Notes: generated from the sequence alone by a model not told the origin. Positions 34,944-45,895 are shown, numbered from the stretch's first letter. The stretch: 64,000 nucleotides of DNA from Cylindrodendrum hubeiense (GCA_014621425.1 JAANBB010000122.1:31268-95267), one strand, 5' to 3'. Made by a program: numbers and translations.

Positions 34944-36610
34944 TTAGTCCACCAGAAACTTGGGCTCCAGAGTTCCGTACTGCTGAAAGAACTGCTTGAA
35001 CAGGCGGATTCCGTACCCAACATCAGCAGTGCCGCCCGTCTCGCGGATGCTGTGCATGCTGAGTTGCGGGTTGCCCAGGTCGAGCGTGCGCATGCCGAGC
35101 TTGGCAGCGAGCCCGGGTCCAATAGTGCTGCCGCAGGGCGAGTCATTGCGGACGACGAAGAGCTGGAGAGGGACACCGGCCGTGCGGGCACACTCCTGCA
35201 GGAGCACGATACCGGGCGAGTTGGTGGCGTAGCGCTGGTTGGCGTTGACCTTGATGACAGTGCCAGCATTCATGGCAGGCTGGTGAGACGACTCGTACTT
35301 GCCAGAGTAGTTAGGGTGCACAGAGTGCGCCATGTCGGCCGAGACGAGGAACGACCTCGATAGGGTCTGCTCGTAGGCAGTCGCATCCTCGCCATCGTGG
35401 TGAATCGTCTCATAGCTTCCATCGCTGGCCGCGTCCCGGTTGCCGGGAAGCACTGACAGACGACGCAGGACAGATGGTAACAAGTTGGAGTTGGCGCCCT
35501 GGGCCGAGGTGGAGCCAATCTCCTCGTGGTCGAAACAGACCGTCAGGCGGATGCAGTTGTCGTTGTCCAGTGAGGTTTCGTCCTCGACGGAGGTGATGAG
35601 GCCCTCGACGGAACAGTACGTCATGCCGAGGTTGTCCAGACGTGGGGAGAAGACGAATTCATCGTTGATGCCACCGATGCAAGACTTCTGGGTATCGTAG
35701 AGAACCAGCTCAAAGTCTACAACTTCAGAGACCTCTACACCTGCCTCAGAGGCGATGACATCGAGAATGTGGGGGTGATGACGTTCGGTCATGGCTTGGA
35801 GAGGCTTGAAGTCCTCCTCCTCCTCTCCCTCCTTTTCCTCCTTCTTCTCCTCCGACTTAACACCTCTGTTCAACTCAGCTGTCGCAAGTCCCACAATGGG
35901 GAACAGCTCCGTCTCCTTGTTGGGATCGAAGCTGGTCTGTCGGTTAAGGTGGATAGCCAGGGTCGGAATTCGGAGCAGAGGCTTCTCGACCTTGATAAGC
36001 TTCTGGACAAAGTTCTCGCCCTCCTTGACCAAGACTCGGCCAGCGATACTGAGGTCGCGGTCGAACCACGAGTGCCAGATGCCACCGCCGTAGGTCTCAA
36101 CACCGACTTGGAGGAAGCCAACATTGGTCTTCTTAGAAACCGGCTTGATTCGCAGGCAGGGAGAGTCGGTGTGGGCACCGACGATGGCAACGGGGTTACC
36201 GGGACGCCACTTGCGGCCGATGGTGAAGGCAACGATGGTGGAAGCATTGCGGGTGAGGTAGTACTTGCCGCCGGGGCGGAGGGCCTGGGCCCAGGAGTCT
36301 CGCTCGCGGATGAGGGTGAAGCCGGCCTTTTCGAAGCGTTCAGAGGCAGATCGGACAGCGTGGTAGGCTAGAGAGGGCCGGGTCAGAGATATCCCGAGGC
36401 TGAACATTAGGGTTTGGGCCTGTGAGAGGACGAACGAGTGGGAGAGGCGTTGACGAAGTCGACAAAGTCGACAGCTTCCTGGGGAGGAGCCATGGCGGGG
36501 GAGGAAGTCGAGAAGGCGGCGGCGCGGGGGGTTGAGTAGCGGGGTGTAGCTGCAATTGCGATCCTGGAATGGCGAAGAATGCGGGATGAAAGGCGAGAGT
36601 GCGAGAGCAT
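34944..36610 (-). CDS. DAP4: Aspartyl aminopeptidase, M18 family
   Basis: Zinc aminopeptidase that removes N-terminal Asp/Glu from peptides. Two exons: 36436-36610 and 34944-36367, with a 68-nt intron (gttcgt/tag) rejoining NASPTPYHAV. From ATG 36610 the protein is 532 residues; from the internal in-frame ATG at 36493 (MAPPQEAVDF) it is 493, the usual cytosolic length. M18 zinc and catalytic blocks are intact: GAHTDSPCLR, SPRLDNLGM, CFDHEEIGSTSAQGA, SADMAHSVHPNY, and the C-terminal GGTADVGYGIRLF...FLVD. A short Glu/Lys-rich insert (SEEKKEEKEGEEEEDF) replaces a loop. The 39-residue N-terminal extension is rich in Arg, Ser and Ala with no acidic residue and looks like a mitochondrial presequence. 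Confidence 0.96.
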
Positions 36611-37510
36611 CGGGCGGAGGGGGGGGGATGGAGGGGAAGAAGCGGTAGAAGAAGCGGAGGCGAAACGGGAAGCTCGTAGTTGACTGTCGGAGTCATGTGG
36701 TTGGCCGTGGAAGTTGGCTGGGCGGGGAGCTGCAGGTACGTACCCACTTATCATGAACTGTGGGGTTGGCTTATCGCCGGCGACATGTTGATGTGAGGGA
36801 GGGGCATGATATTCGAGTTGCGTATGGCCGCGTCGAGAAAACCAGTCGGTGACGTTGTGGGGAGACAGGATGTATTCTCATTTATCTTGTAATACTTGCA
36901 TCCAGGTATTGAACGAGTTGGCAGTTCAAAATGCAAGTCCAGATTGTGCACTTTGCACTTTATACCACCACCATGAAATCTGCCTTGTTTGATTGGCTCT
37001 GGTTGCTAGATGGGGCAATCCCCCCCGGATCAGTGATAGTTGTAGAGGGGGAGTCAGCTTGGATGTGATTGGAAGCTCTACTTCTTTCCTGTCCGATTTT
37101 GGGTTCTTTGAGGCAAATCGAGTGCTGGATACTGCTGTGAGTGCCTACTACATCCCTTCTACTCATGGCTTCCAGGCATCACTCAAGGAGTCACAAAATG
37201 AGAATCAAATGTCAAGTTATAATTCCTATGTATTTGAATATGTTGTGATGATCCAAAACTATCTGCGTCTATGCCCATAATGCAAGCCATTAGCCATTTT
37301 TGGCCCTGTTGGATATCTATTCTGTTCCACCCCTCGGAGCTTGAAGGCGCCCGTCTATGCCCAAAAAGTTCAAGAAAATCAAAAAGAAGATAAATCTCTG
37401 ATCGCTCAAGACAAAAGAAAGTTGCTATCCACATCCCATCTCGTTTCAAATAAGCACAAGGCCCAAGTCGCTTGCCTATCAGTGCTGAATCGCCGGTTTG
37501 AAAGACCCGC
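36611..37510. other. Intergenic: aminopeptidase promoter and RTA1 3' flank
   Basis: About 0.9 kb with no supportable gene. The left end is the 5' flank of the aminopeptidase gene and the right end the 3' flank of the RTA1-family gene. Both genes point left, so this is a head-to-tail interval. Composition is AT-rich from 36.8 to 37.5 kb. Confidence 0.45.
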
Positions 37511-38470
37511 TCAGTTGTCAATGGAGCCGAGGCTGATACCCTTCTCGCTGTCGGAGGATGAACGGCTACCGAGCTGGCGGTTGAAGACGAGACCGGGGTG
37601 GCCGAAGCACAAGGCCATAGCAGCGAGAACAATGACGATTCCCTCAAGGATGATGAAAGGCACCTCGTGCTTGATGAGGGAGCCATCGTAACCGTCCTGG
37701 AGCTCGACAACACGGAAGACGCATCGGACGAGGATGAGCAAGATGGAGGCTGAGAGACCACCAAAGAAGGCGTTCAAGCGCCAGCCGAAGGCGGTGGCCT
37801 GGCCAGAGCGGACATAGCGGACCATGTAGTCGGCAAAGGCGACGATGAAGGCGACGAGGACGATGACCTGGAGGATAAGACCAGCCATGGAGATGTCGAC
37901 ACCCAAGTCACCGCTATCATTGCTGGTAGACATGGCACCACCAGCAGCCTGGAGGATGAGGCAGACGATATCAAAGGGGATGAAGATCCAGATGAAAAGT
38001 TGGGGCTTGAATCGGGACAGCTCGGGAGAGAAGAAGTTGATCGTCTTGGAGAGAGTCACGTAGATCGAGGCCGTGTAGAAGACGGGAGCGATGGTCAGGC
38101 AGACTGTGATAGTTGGTTAGTAGCTGCACCCACCAAAGAAGACATTCAGAGACTTACCAATCTGGATCATGAAAGCGTTGAAGGAGAAGGGGTTGTTGTA
38201 GAGCAAGACACGGCCGATGTAGCCGACGACCTCAGAGATGCAGCCAGCGAGCATGCCTCCCATGAAGCCCCATGACTTCCATCGGATGCCCAGGAAGAGG
38301 TGGACAAGGCCAAGAGCGCCGAAGAGAGCAGCCAAGGCGACATTGGCAGCGAGCGAGGGTCGGTAGGTGTAGATGCTCCACTCGATGGGGCAGGTGTCGA
38401 GGTCGCAGGGTGAGTCGCTGCCGAAAGCGTCATCGGCGCTGATGTTGGTGGGGAAGGGGCCGGAGAACAT
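37511..38470 (-). CDS. RTA1-family seven-transmembrane protein
   Basis: Member of the fungal RTA1/RTM1/RSB1 lipid-translocating exporter-like family; individual members confer resistance to 7-aminocholesterol or export sphingoid bases, but many have no assigned substrate. Two exons (38158-38470 and 37511-38103) give 301 residues. The 54-nt intron (gtaagt/cag, ctaac branch site) restores AFMIQIVCLTIAPVFYTASIYV. Seven hydrophobic segments are visible. Family motifs are GYIGRVLLYNNP, IAPVFYTASIYVTL, FIWIFIPFDIVCLILQAAGGAM and LVRCVFRVVELQDGYDGSL. The cytosolic tail is short and Ser-rich. It is not obviously linked to its neighbours. Confidence 0.94.
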
Positions 38471-40005
38471 TGTGACGGCTGTGATGAGAGTTGTTGGTGA
38501 TGCTGTGGTTGTTGTTGTTGTCGATGTGAATGAGACGATGGTTGAAGGTATAAGAGGAGTTATCCGTTTATAAGGGGGACTTTTGCAGAGTGGGATGAAA
38601 ATAGAGGCTCAAATAAGCTTAATGTAGGCACACTTCCGGAAAGCAATGGAGAAGGTCCGTTGACTGGATGTTGGGGGTCAAGTCGGGAGGGTATGTGTTG
38701 CAGTGTGTGTGTTGCAATGTGTGTGTTGCAGTGTTGTGCTGATGCTGATGCTGATGCTGACAAGAAAAGACTGGATGAAGCGGGAAGACGGCCCCCTTGA
38801 TATAAGGAACGCATCTTGGAGGCCGGGGGGTAGGAGGGGGAGGAGTGGGTAGAAAGACGGAGCCGGCCTTTGCAGTGCAAAGCCCTACGATGAGATTCCG
38901 GGGCGCTGCGGATGGCCGTCTCGCGGCAGTGCCTGGCCCATGCTCGTTCTCGCTCTTGGCGACTCGGACTCGGAGCCATGAGCCTACAGGGATCTGCGCA
39001 GGGGCGGCCGTCGACCAACGAGGGCGCTGTGGCACAGCCTCCGTCCAGTGGGGAATAGTGGACTCCGCCTGTCAGCGGAGGAATTGGGGTGGATCAACGG
39101 GGGGCCGTCGCAATCGACAGCCACTGCGGTTCTACTGCGATTCTCGGCTCCCGTTGCGCTTCTCGGCTTTCACTGCCCTTCCCGCTTCTCACTGCGATTC
39201 CGGGCGACGACAGAGCTCAACCCCCTCCGTCAGAAGGGAGACGGAGCTTATTTTTAGTGTATGTTGCACAGTCGTCAAGCAAGATTACAGCATCTAGGAC
39301 TGGAGGTGCAGTGCGACGCCAGGTCGTCTATTGTAGGAGCATGATATTCCTCGAGGGGCTACAGATTACATCTCGGGGTCAACTGGTGACCACCAACAGA
39401 CAGCCTCTATTTTTGCGACTGCGAGCACCCAGCAGAGTAAGTCCTAGCCAACCAACACGGCTGCTTTTGCAGCTCTCCTCGTCTGGAGTAGAGCGCTCTA
39501 ATCGACGCTCAAGATAGAGCAATCTGTACCTGTCCCAGCTTAGAATCCTGCGGCCGTCTACAGGCGCTAGCTACATAGTTACCCCGTTGCTCCGTGTGGG
39601 CGGCTCGCAAGTCCGTGTGCGTGCGCGGCGCCCTTAGGCTCCAACGGGAGGATCGAGGCGGGGCGCGGGAGCGAGTGGGCGACGGGGCGAGTGCGAAGGC
39701 CGAGGGCGAAGAGCGAGCGAGGCACCACAGAGGGGGAAAACCTATGAGCGTGCAGCTTCCCTTTTGGGGCTGTGCGACGAAACGATGGGTTGTGAATGGA
39801 TAACAGAGGATGACGATGCTCGGCCCTGGTTCCGCAATTGTCTCAACAATGCAACAGGAATGGGTCAAACACCACGCGCTCGGCATGCCCTGTAGGGCTG
39901 CCGACTTATTGGGGACTCCAGGGCTTAGCAAAAGCACAGCTTAGAGAACAGCCACTGCAGAAGTGTTAAGTTACATGACCTAGCCTCATTTTCCAGGATT
40001 GCGTC

Positions 40006-40065
40006 GTCATCGCCATCCTCCTCATCCTCGTCCTACTCGTCCTCGTCCTCGTCAACCTCATCTAA
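40006..40065. repeat. Imperfect tcctcg/tcatcc microsatellite
   Basis: Pyrimidine-rich trinucleotide and hexanucleotide repeats (catcctc, cgtcct, cgtcctcgtc) run for about 60 bp. Confidence 0.7.
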
Positions 40066-40809
40066 TCTGTGGTGCAACACCACAGCCCAACAACCATCCC
40101 CAGGCTGCAGCTAAATCTTCCCTCTCGCACTCCACCCGGCTGAGAATGCGAAGGGAACAACAGGTGGCTTACTGGCTGGGCTGACGGGTGCCATCGTCAT
40201 CGCTGCGGCTGCGCCAACACCAGCGAGTCCGAACGAGTGCGAGCTTTAGCGCCTTTCCAGGGTCTGTGGCCCCATTCTTTTCTCTCGGGTCGGGACAATC
40301 TTGAGATCCCATCTGCACTTGGCAGCCCCATCTCAGCCCCATCTCAGCCAATCACTCGTCCGCAGCAACATGTCCAATGCGACGGGGATCGGGATTTGAG
40401 CATAATCCCCGTTTTTTGCAAAGAAGCCGTTTCGAAAACCCCATGCTTGTCTAGCTCGGCACACTCACGGTCTAGCTCGCACGCTCTCATCTCGCACTCT
40501 CTTATCCCGCCAGCACGCCACACATAGATCATACCACCCTCGCAACTTTGTCCAATCAAACGAGCGAACCAACAAGGTGTCCTAGAATCACATCTCCATG
40601 GTTTCCCTCACCAAGCCAATGAATAGGATACTTCATAGATGCCCAACTCAGTTCCCCGCCAAGCCAGTAAGTAATCTCTGACGAGATGAGTTGGTCATGT
40701 CCATTTTTACACTCCTGATTACGCAAGCTGCGTCGTCGCACTGTCGTTCGCATATCGCGCCACCCACCCTCCATGAAGCTATTTTCATCCCACACGGTGT
40801 TTAAGAACA

Positions 40810-40851
40810 CAAGGGTGGTGTATCAAGGGTGGTGTACCAAGGGTGGTGTAT
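40810..40851. repeat. 14-bp minisatellite, three copies
   Basis: Three consecutive 14-bp units of caagggtggtgta(t/c) are present; only the last base varies. Confidence 0.92.
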
Positions 40852-41870
40852 GCGTTGACATGTTATGGCTTGGCCAACCTTGTTAAGAACACCGCCATTA
40901 TTCTCACCAGTCCCTACCAAATCATGTCACCGAGGAGTCATTCAGCCAGTGGCAAACACCCGTCTTCGCAAAACATGCAGACCCGTCCGGTACCCCGTAA
41001 CTCTATCTGCCCCCCTCCCCAAAATCGGGCGCATACCTTGCCACCCAAGGCATGTTACTGTGGCTGCGGGCCTGATGATGTTCCGCAGACGGACCGTCCT
41101 GCAGGACAACAGGCCCTGAAATTCCAGCCCCGGACCAAGATAATCCCGTTTATACTTGGCCAGTGGTACGGAGCCTGCGCCTCATCTGCCTCCGTCTTGG
41201 CACCCTAAATCTCCTTTTCCCCAAGCCCGCTCCCTTGTCCGTGTCCTATTCCGTGTCTGTGGCCAGCATCTCCGTTTCCGTCGGCGTCTTCTCGCCGCCG
41301 CCTCGCCGCCTCCGCCCCGCACCTTTCTCTCTGCCGCTTCTCCACCGTCTCTCCGCTTTTGGGGGGGTGTGTACCCCACCCATGACCGCCGCCAAATTAC
41401 TTTGGCCCCAAACGCTCACTTCATTCGAAACCAAAATACCCATTGAATACTCCAATGGTTCTCTGAGAGTCCAAAAATATATAAACTCTTTCAACGTCTC
41501 GCCTAACCTACCGGTAAAGCCAGGTTGAGTGGGGGGATACGGAACCCGGCTGATCTCCTCATTCTCCGCCTTCGGTACCAGTAGACGGCAAACCCAAGTG
41601 ACCAGCCCTACGAATGAATGCAGTAGATCCCCAGAAAGTCTCCGTTGGGTTATTGCCTCCGGTTTGGCTGAAGATGCGCGAAGAATGCTCGCGCTTTTAG
41701 GAGTCTCTATTTTGGAAGAGCTTCTATCCTGGGACCTGGCGGTTGGTGTTGTGGAGTCACAAGACGTGGTTCGTTTAGTTGGCAAAACTACTTTCTTCCT
41801 TCTTCAGAAATTGCTCGTAGGCAAAACAAAAAGAGTATATCGACAAGTTGAAACCTGTCGCATTCGAGAC

Positions 41871-41876
41871 AAAAAA
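41871..41876 (-). terminator. RNA polymerase III T-run terminator of tRNA-Ser
   Basis: Six consecutive T on the minus strand begin 11 bases after the tRNA 3' end, the expected place and length for pol III termination. Confidence 0.75.
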
Positions 41877-41887
41877 TGAATGTGGAG

Positions 41888-41969
41888 CGACACAGGCCTG
41901 ATTTGAACAGACGCCTCCGAAGAGATATGATTTCTAGTCATACGCATTAGACCACTCTGCCACTGTGCC
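41888..41969 (-). tRNA. tRNA-Ser(AGA)
   Basis: Reading the minus strand from 41969, the seven-base acceptor stem GGCACAG pairs with CTGTGTC (one G-U pair) and the discriminator is G. Box A is TGGCAGAGTGG. The anticodon stem TATGA/TCATA encloses the loop CTAGAAA, giving anticodon AGA (serine). A long variable arm (CTC-TTC-GGAG) is typical of class II serine tRNAs. The T arm is GTCTG-TTCAAAT-CAGGC. There is no intron and no encoded CCA. A T6 run 11 bases downstream fits a pol III terminator. The T loop has TTCAA instead of the usual TTCGA; box B still fits GWTCRANNC, so it may be functional. Confidence 0.88.
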
Positions 41970-43338
41970 TTGTTTGCTGATGGAAATGTGGGCTCCGTAA
42001 TTCCATTTATTTGGCCGCGGTAAGAGAGACGGTCTGAACTGGGCACACCATGATCCGTGTTCACACAGCTCTGCATTGTGATATCAGTGGTTCTGTCCCA
42101 AGACCAAATGCGGTCTGTCCTATGCTTGGTTCCCGGGAGTCTGGACAGGAATCTGTGTGATCGGGTCAGGATGGTGTGCCCCACCTGGGTATGGGAAGGA
42201 TCAAACATGTAGTAGAGCCCTGGACCCGTTTCCCATCGCTTGTCCCGTTCTGTATGGATGTTTAAAATTGGAACAAAGTCAATCTCATCATGTGTTGGAC
42301 AAATTCGGCATCGGGAGTCATATCACGTGTTAGTACAAGTTGAACAAGCGTTAGTTTTGCCACTCTTACATGTATAGCAGTCAGGTGTTTATGATACCTC
42401 CTGTTACCTCAGTACCTACTTATTTATGGTAGAGTCTACCTCTAGAGAATGACTACTATAGTGGTGCTCAAACCCTGATATCGCCGTAATTAACGTCTGG
42501 TACCCCCGATGCCTGGCAACGCCCGCACTCAGTCCAGCCGGTTGATCCAACGCCATTCGTGAGGCTCTGGCCTTGGGATTTTCACATGGCGGTGCAGGAC
42601 CAGCTCTGGAGACTTATCATGAGAGGAGAAATCTACTGATACGAGTCTGAGGGCTGAGAACTTTGCAGATGAAGATAGAGTCTCTGGTGATATCTTTGTG
42701 GCGTGTACTCTCCCACCTTCGTCTCCTGATGACCATAGAGTGGATATGTGATTACCACAGGTCAACTCCTCGAACAACCTCTAACCGACCAAAGCAGCTT
42801 CTAACCGACTAAGTTTCGCAGTCCTAGTCACATATTCAGTAGCACGACGAGTTTGTTCCAAATCATTCCAGCAGAGGGGTGCTGGTTGTCTCGGAACAAG
42901 TTACCGTGGCCAATCAAAGCTTACTCGCCGGCTGAAGACGTGTGTTTCTAGGAAAGCATAGTCATCTAGGTGTTTGCTTGGACATATTCAGGTAACTTTT
43001 ATTCCAAAGCTCCACAACTACACAATTCAGGTATGGTACATAGGCCAAACCGGTTTGTTTCGGAGGCAACAGACCAAGTTGGGGGTTGCCTTGAGTAGAC
43101 CTGGATGGGTTCGTTCTATATAATGCCCCATGCGATTCTCTTCTCCCGTTTCAATTTTCTCCCTGCAACCAGTATCTCTCTTATTTCGAGTACTGCATTT
43201 TCAGCAACAGCAATAATCACATCCTCTTTCTTCTTTCCTCCATCCACATCATCACATCTCCTTTCTTCCTTCATCCACATCATCATCAAGATATTGCTCT
43301 CCTCACCAACAGCCCTTACCATATTACGCCATTAAACA
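41970..43338. other. Gene-poor intergenic region between tRNA-Ser and the orphan repeat gene
   Basis: AT-richer sequence with no confident gene. A minus-strand frame at 42529-42777 reads like a decayed or partial exon (see findings). The right end holds a TATA box at 43117-43123 and a pyrimidine-rich leader for the orphan gene. Confidence 0.5.
43117..43123 (+). promoter_or_regulatory. TATA box of the orphan repeat gene
   Basis: TATATAA lies 216 bp upstream of the ATG at 43339 and is followed by a C/T-rich leader, a common layout for well-expressed fungal genes. The transcription start was not determined. Confidence 0.55.
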
Positions 43339-44505
43339 ATGGACATGTATAACGAGGAATTCCAGGAGTCTCCCGCGGAGGCGGCCACACCCAACAACCC
43401 CTTTACTGCCAATCCTGAGGTTGAGGTTGAGGTCCCCGAGACTCTTCCAGCCACATTAATGGAGAACTTCGATATCGCCATGGCTATCACTATGGCAATG
43501 GATAGCAACACCTCTACTACTCATCCTGAGATTGAGGTTGAAGTTCCCGAGACTCTTCCAGTCATGTCAATGGAGAACTTCGATATCGCCATGGCTATGA
43601 CTATGGCGATAGACAGCAACACCTCTACTGCTCATTCTGAGATTGAGGTTGAGGTTCCCGAGACTCTTCCAGTCACATCAATGGAGAACTGCGATATCAC
43701 CATGGCTATGGCCAGCAATACCTCTACTACCAATCTTGAGGTTGAGGTCGAGATTCCCGAGACTCTTCCAGTCCCATTCAAGATGAACTATCCTTTGGGC
43801 GTGGCTATTAGAGAGGCCAACCTTGAGTCTATCGACCGCAATAAGAAGAAGCGCGCATTACGCACAGCCAACTTAAAGAGAAAGAGGGAGGCCGCTCAGA
43901 ACCCATCTGGAACTGCTCCAGATGCCCAAACACAACCTACTATCACTTCCTCATCTTCGGCTCCGGTCTTCGACCAATCTGCCAATACTGCTTTTAGATT
44001 TTCCCAGAACTCATCTGGACTTGCGCCTGACAATGCCCAGCCTGGTCTGGCAAACCCAACCGTGGTTCTCCAGGGCTCAAACGAAACTCTCACCGTGGAT
44101 TCTACGGTGTTGAGCATCAACACCACTGGAAATGGCAATAGCACAGATAACGGCCATCTCAACATGCCCAGCCTCCTCACCGGCCCAACCTCTGCCCCCA
44201 TTCATCATCATCATCATCATCACAGACAAGGCCATAACCCCAAATGCCGATGCCGCAATATCACCCACCCCAGAAATGGAAACACCGGGCAAGCAAAGCG
44301 TCGCCGACTGGACGCTCCCATTACCGCGCCCAAGCGCTGCGCGGCGACTGCGGAACAGGCATCTGGAGCCTCGTCCGGGGTCGAAGCCCTAACCAAGGAG
44401 GTCACAGCGCTCAAGGAAAAGTTGAGCCAACAGGGCATGATGGTCGACATGCTATGCAACATTATTAGCACGTCGCAGAACTCAACTCCGGGCCTCCCCC
44501 AGTAG
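43339..44505 (+). CDS. Orphan protein with 37-residue tandem repeats
   Basis: I do not recognise a family. Single exon, 388 residues, ATG in strong context (aaacaATGG) downstream of a TATA box. Residues about 25-135 are three nearly identical 37-residue repeats plus a shortened fourth. Each starts with a (N/H)PE-(V/I)EVEVPETLP block and continues with MENFDIAMAM-type sequence and a D/SNTST end. After the repeats comes a basic stretch (RNKKKRALRTANLKRKRE) that could be a nuclear localisation signal, Ser/Asn-rich linker, a run of seven His (near 44202), CRCRN, and a C-terminal helix with Leu spacing (VEALTKEVTALKEKL). There is no signal peptide or membrane segment. The codon-level conservation between repeats suggests a recent expansion. 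It sits alone in gene-poor DNA, as lineage-specific genes often do. Confidence 0.68.
   Translation: MDMYNEEFQESPAEAATPNNPFTANPEVEVEVPETLPATLMENFDIAMAITMAMDSNTSTTHPEIEVEVPETLPVMSMENFDIAMAMTMAIDSNTSTAHSEIEVEVPETLPVTSMENCDITMAMASNTSTTNLEVEVEIPETLPVPFKMNYPLGVAIREANLESIDRNKKKRALRTANLKRKREAAQNPSGTAPDAQTQPTITSSSSAPVFDQSANTAFRFSQNSSGLAPDNAQPGLANPTVVLQGSNETLTVDSTVLSINTTGNGNSTDNGHLNMPSLLTGPTSAPIHHHHHHHRQGHNPKCRCRNITHPRNGNTGQAKRRRLDAPITAPKRCAATAEQASGASSGVEALTKEVTALKEKLSQQGMMVDMLCNIISTSQNSTPGLPQ
43411..43790 (+). repeat. 111-bp coding tandem repeat, three full copies plus a partial
   Basis: Copies start at 43411, 43522, 43633 and 43732. The first two spacings are exactly 111 bp; the third is 99 bp, so the third copy lost four codons. 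Differences are mainly single substitutions. The unit length is a multiple of three, so frame is kept. Confidence 0.93.
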
Positions 44506-44848
44506 TAGCAGGCATCGTCTCCTGGACTGGCGGTGGGCTTGAACTTGGTTGGAGACAGGCTGAGACGTATTGGTTGGGCTAGGGGCGTTGTTTGAGTATC
44601 GAATGTTAGAATGGTTTACGTTGCGCATTCACACACTGCATTCTTGTATGATAAGTTAACTAATTCAGCGTTCATTATTAGACGCAATGGGATTATTAGT
44701 ATTCAGTATACACTGTCTCTACCCAACTTGAGGCCTGCGGGTACTAGAAAAAGTACCCAACGGCTCAGTTTGTCACTTAAAGAGTAGCTCCTACAGCGGA
44801 AAATAAAACATGACAGCGATAAAAAGGTGTCGACACTTCCCTGGTATC

Positions 44849-45007
44849 TTAGACATGCATGCCAATGTAGCTGATGGCAGATCTCGCATTCTTTCCGGTC
44901 CTGATCATGGTGTCGACTTCAACAAATTTGTAGCCGAGGTTGATCAACGGATACAGCGGGAGAGGTCTGTTGCTCGAAACTAGGATGCGCCTCATTCTCA
45001 TCTCCAT
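44849..45007 (-). CDS. Possible small protein or gene relic, 52 residues
   Basis: ATG at 45007 and stop at 44849-44851. The product starts MEMRMRRILVSSNRPLPL and continues YPLINLGYKFVEVDTMI. Unlike the composition-driven frames nearby it has a balanced residue mix with hydrophobic and aromatic residues spaced as in folded proteins, in AT-neutral DNA. It could be a small gene, the last exon of a gene whose start is lost, or chance. I recognise no family. Confidence 0.25.
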   Translation of the reverse strand: MEMRMRRILVSSNRPLPLYPLINLGYKFVEVDTMIRTGKNARSAISYIGMHV

Positions 45008-45261
45008 CTTATTAGTGTGTACGGTCGTAGTGCGTAACTACTGCGTAGTAGGGAGGAGTCGGGATGCACACCCTCATTGAAAGCTTCCCAATCCTAGCCT
45101 CCTCCATCCTCCACCCACTATTGTACGTGTCGTGGTGACGACGACGGCCCGTCTCCCAAGCCAAACCAACTGACCCCATCCAGCATTCGTCATCGTTCCG
45201 ACTCTTCCTTCCCCATCGAGTCGTAGCGCAAAGGCCCCGGTCCGTCAACCGACGGTCCCAC

Positions 45262-45303
45262 GTCCCAGTGTATCCATCCCAGTGTATCCGTCCCAGCGTG
45301 TCC
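45262..45303. repeat. 14-bp minisatellite, three copies
   Basis: Three consecutive units of (g/a)tcccag(t/c)gt(a/g)tcc with one to three differences. Confidence 0.88.
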
Positions 45304-45895
45304 ATCCCTGCGGCCAATCATGCAGTCTATATGCCGCAGATAGTAATTTCCTGGCAGGCCGGGGGTATGGTCGCTCTGGGACTGCTGTGGAAGAAGATGC
45401 CGAGACGACTCGTCACGGGTGGCTTGACCCTGGCGCATTTGGGAAATGAGAAAATGCGGAGGGGCACGCCGGCGTCGTCTCCAACCCCAGATTTGCCAGG
45501 GTTGATACGATGCCCAGCCACTAAGCCCCATTCAACATGGCCGTGTAGTTGACGTCGAAAGGTTGCCATTGATACATCTCACACGACGGGGTAAGCGAGT
45601 TGATAGGCGAGTTGATTATTATTCACATTGGGCCACGAAAGTCTTCTTATAAAAATTGTTTGTCTGCGTTGCAACCAGACAACCAGTCCATGGCCCAAAT
45701 CAACCGGAATTGATCAGTGCCATTTCTGAATTGCCCTAATACATTAGAAGATTAGGTACAAAATTTCGTTGCCATAAATGCGATAGTATTCAGAAATCTA
45801 GTAAACTTTTTTACATGTTATCTAGGCATCGAATGCTAGTCATGAATTGCCGTATCCTGCGGCCTTCAACTCATTCAGCTGAAAGAGGAGGGGAT

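Larger units (their letters stand above)
38471..41887. other. Gene-poor intergenic region upstream of the tRNA
   Basis: About 3.4 kb without a supportable protein gene. It includes RTA1-gene promoter sequence, gtgtgtgttgca and tgatgc runs (38695-38760), a cctcgt-type microsatellite (40006-40065) and a 14-bp minisatellite (40810-40851). A minus-strand frame at 41246-41785 (179 codons, no ATG start) reads protein-like in part but has no recognised domain. Confidence 0.5.
44506..45895. other. Intergenic region with a small ORF and a minisatellite
   Basis: Convergent space between the orphan gene and the wall-protein gene. It contains a 52-codon minus-strand ORF (44849-45007) and a 14-bp triplicated repeat (45262-45303). 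No other gene is supported. Confidence 0.5.

Noticed and set aside
41246..41785. 179-codon minus-strand frame
   Set aside because: Part reads protein-like, but it lacks an ATG start, its C-terminal third is Arg/Gly low complexity, and I recognise no family. Left as a note in the intergenic entry.
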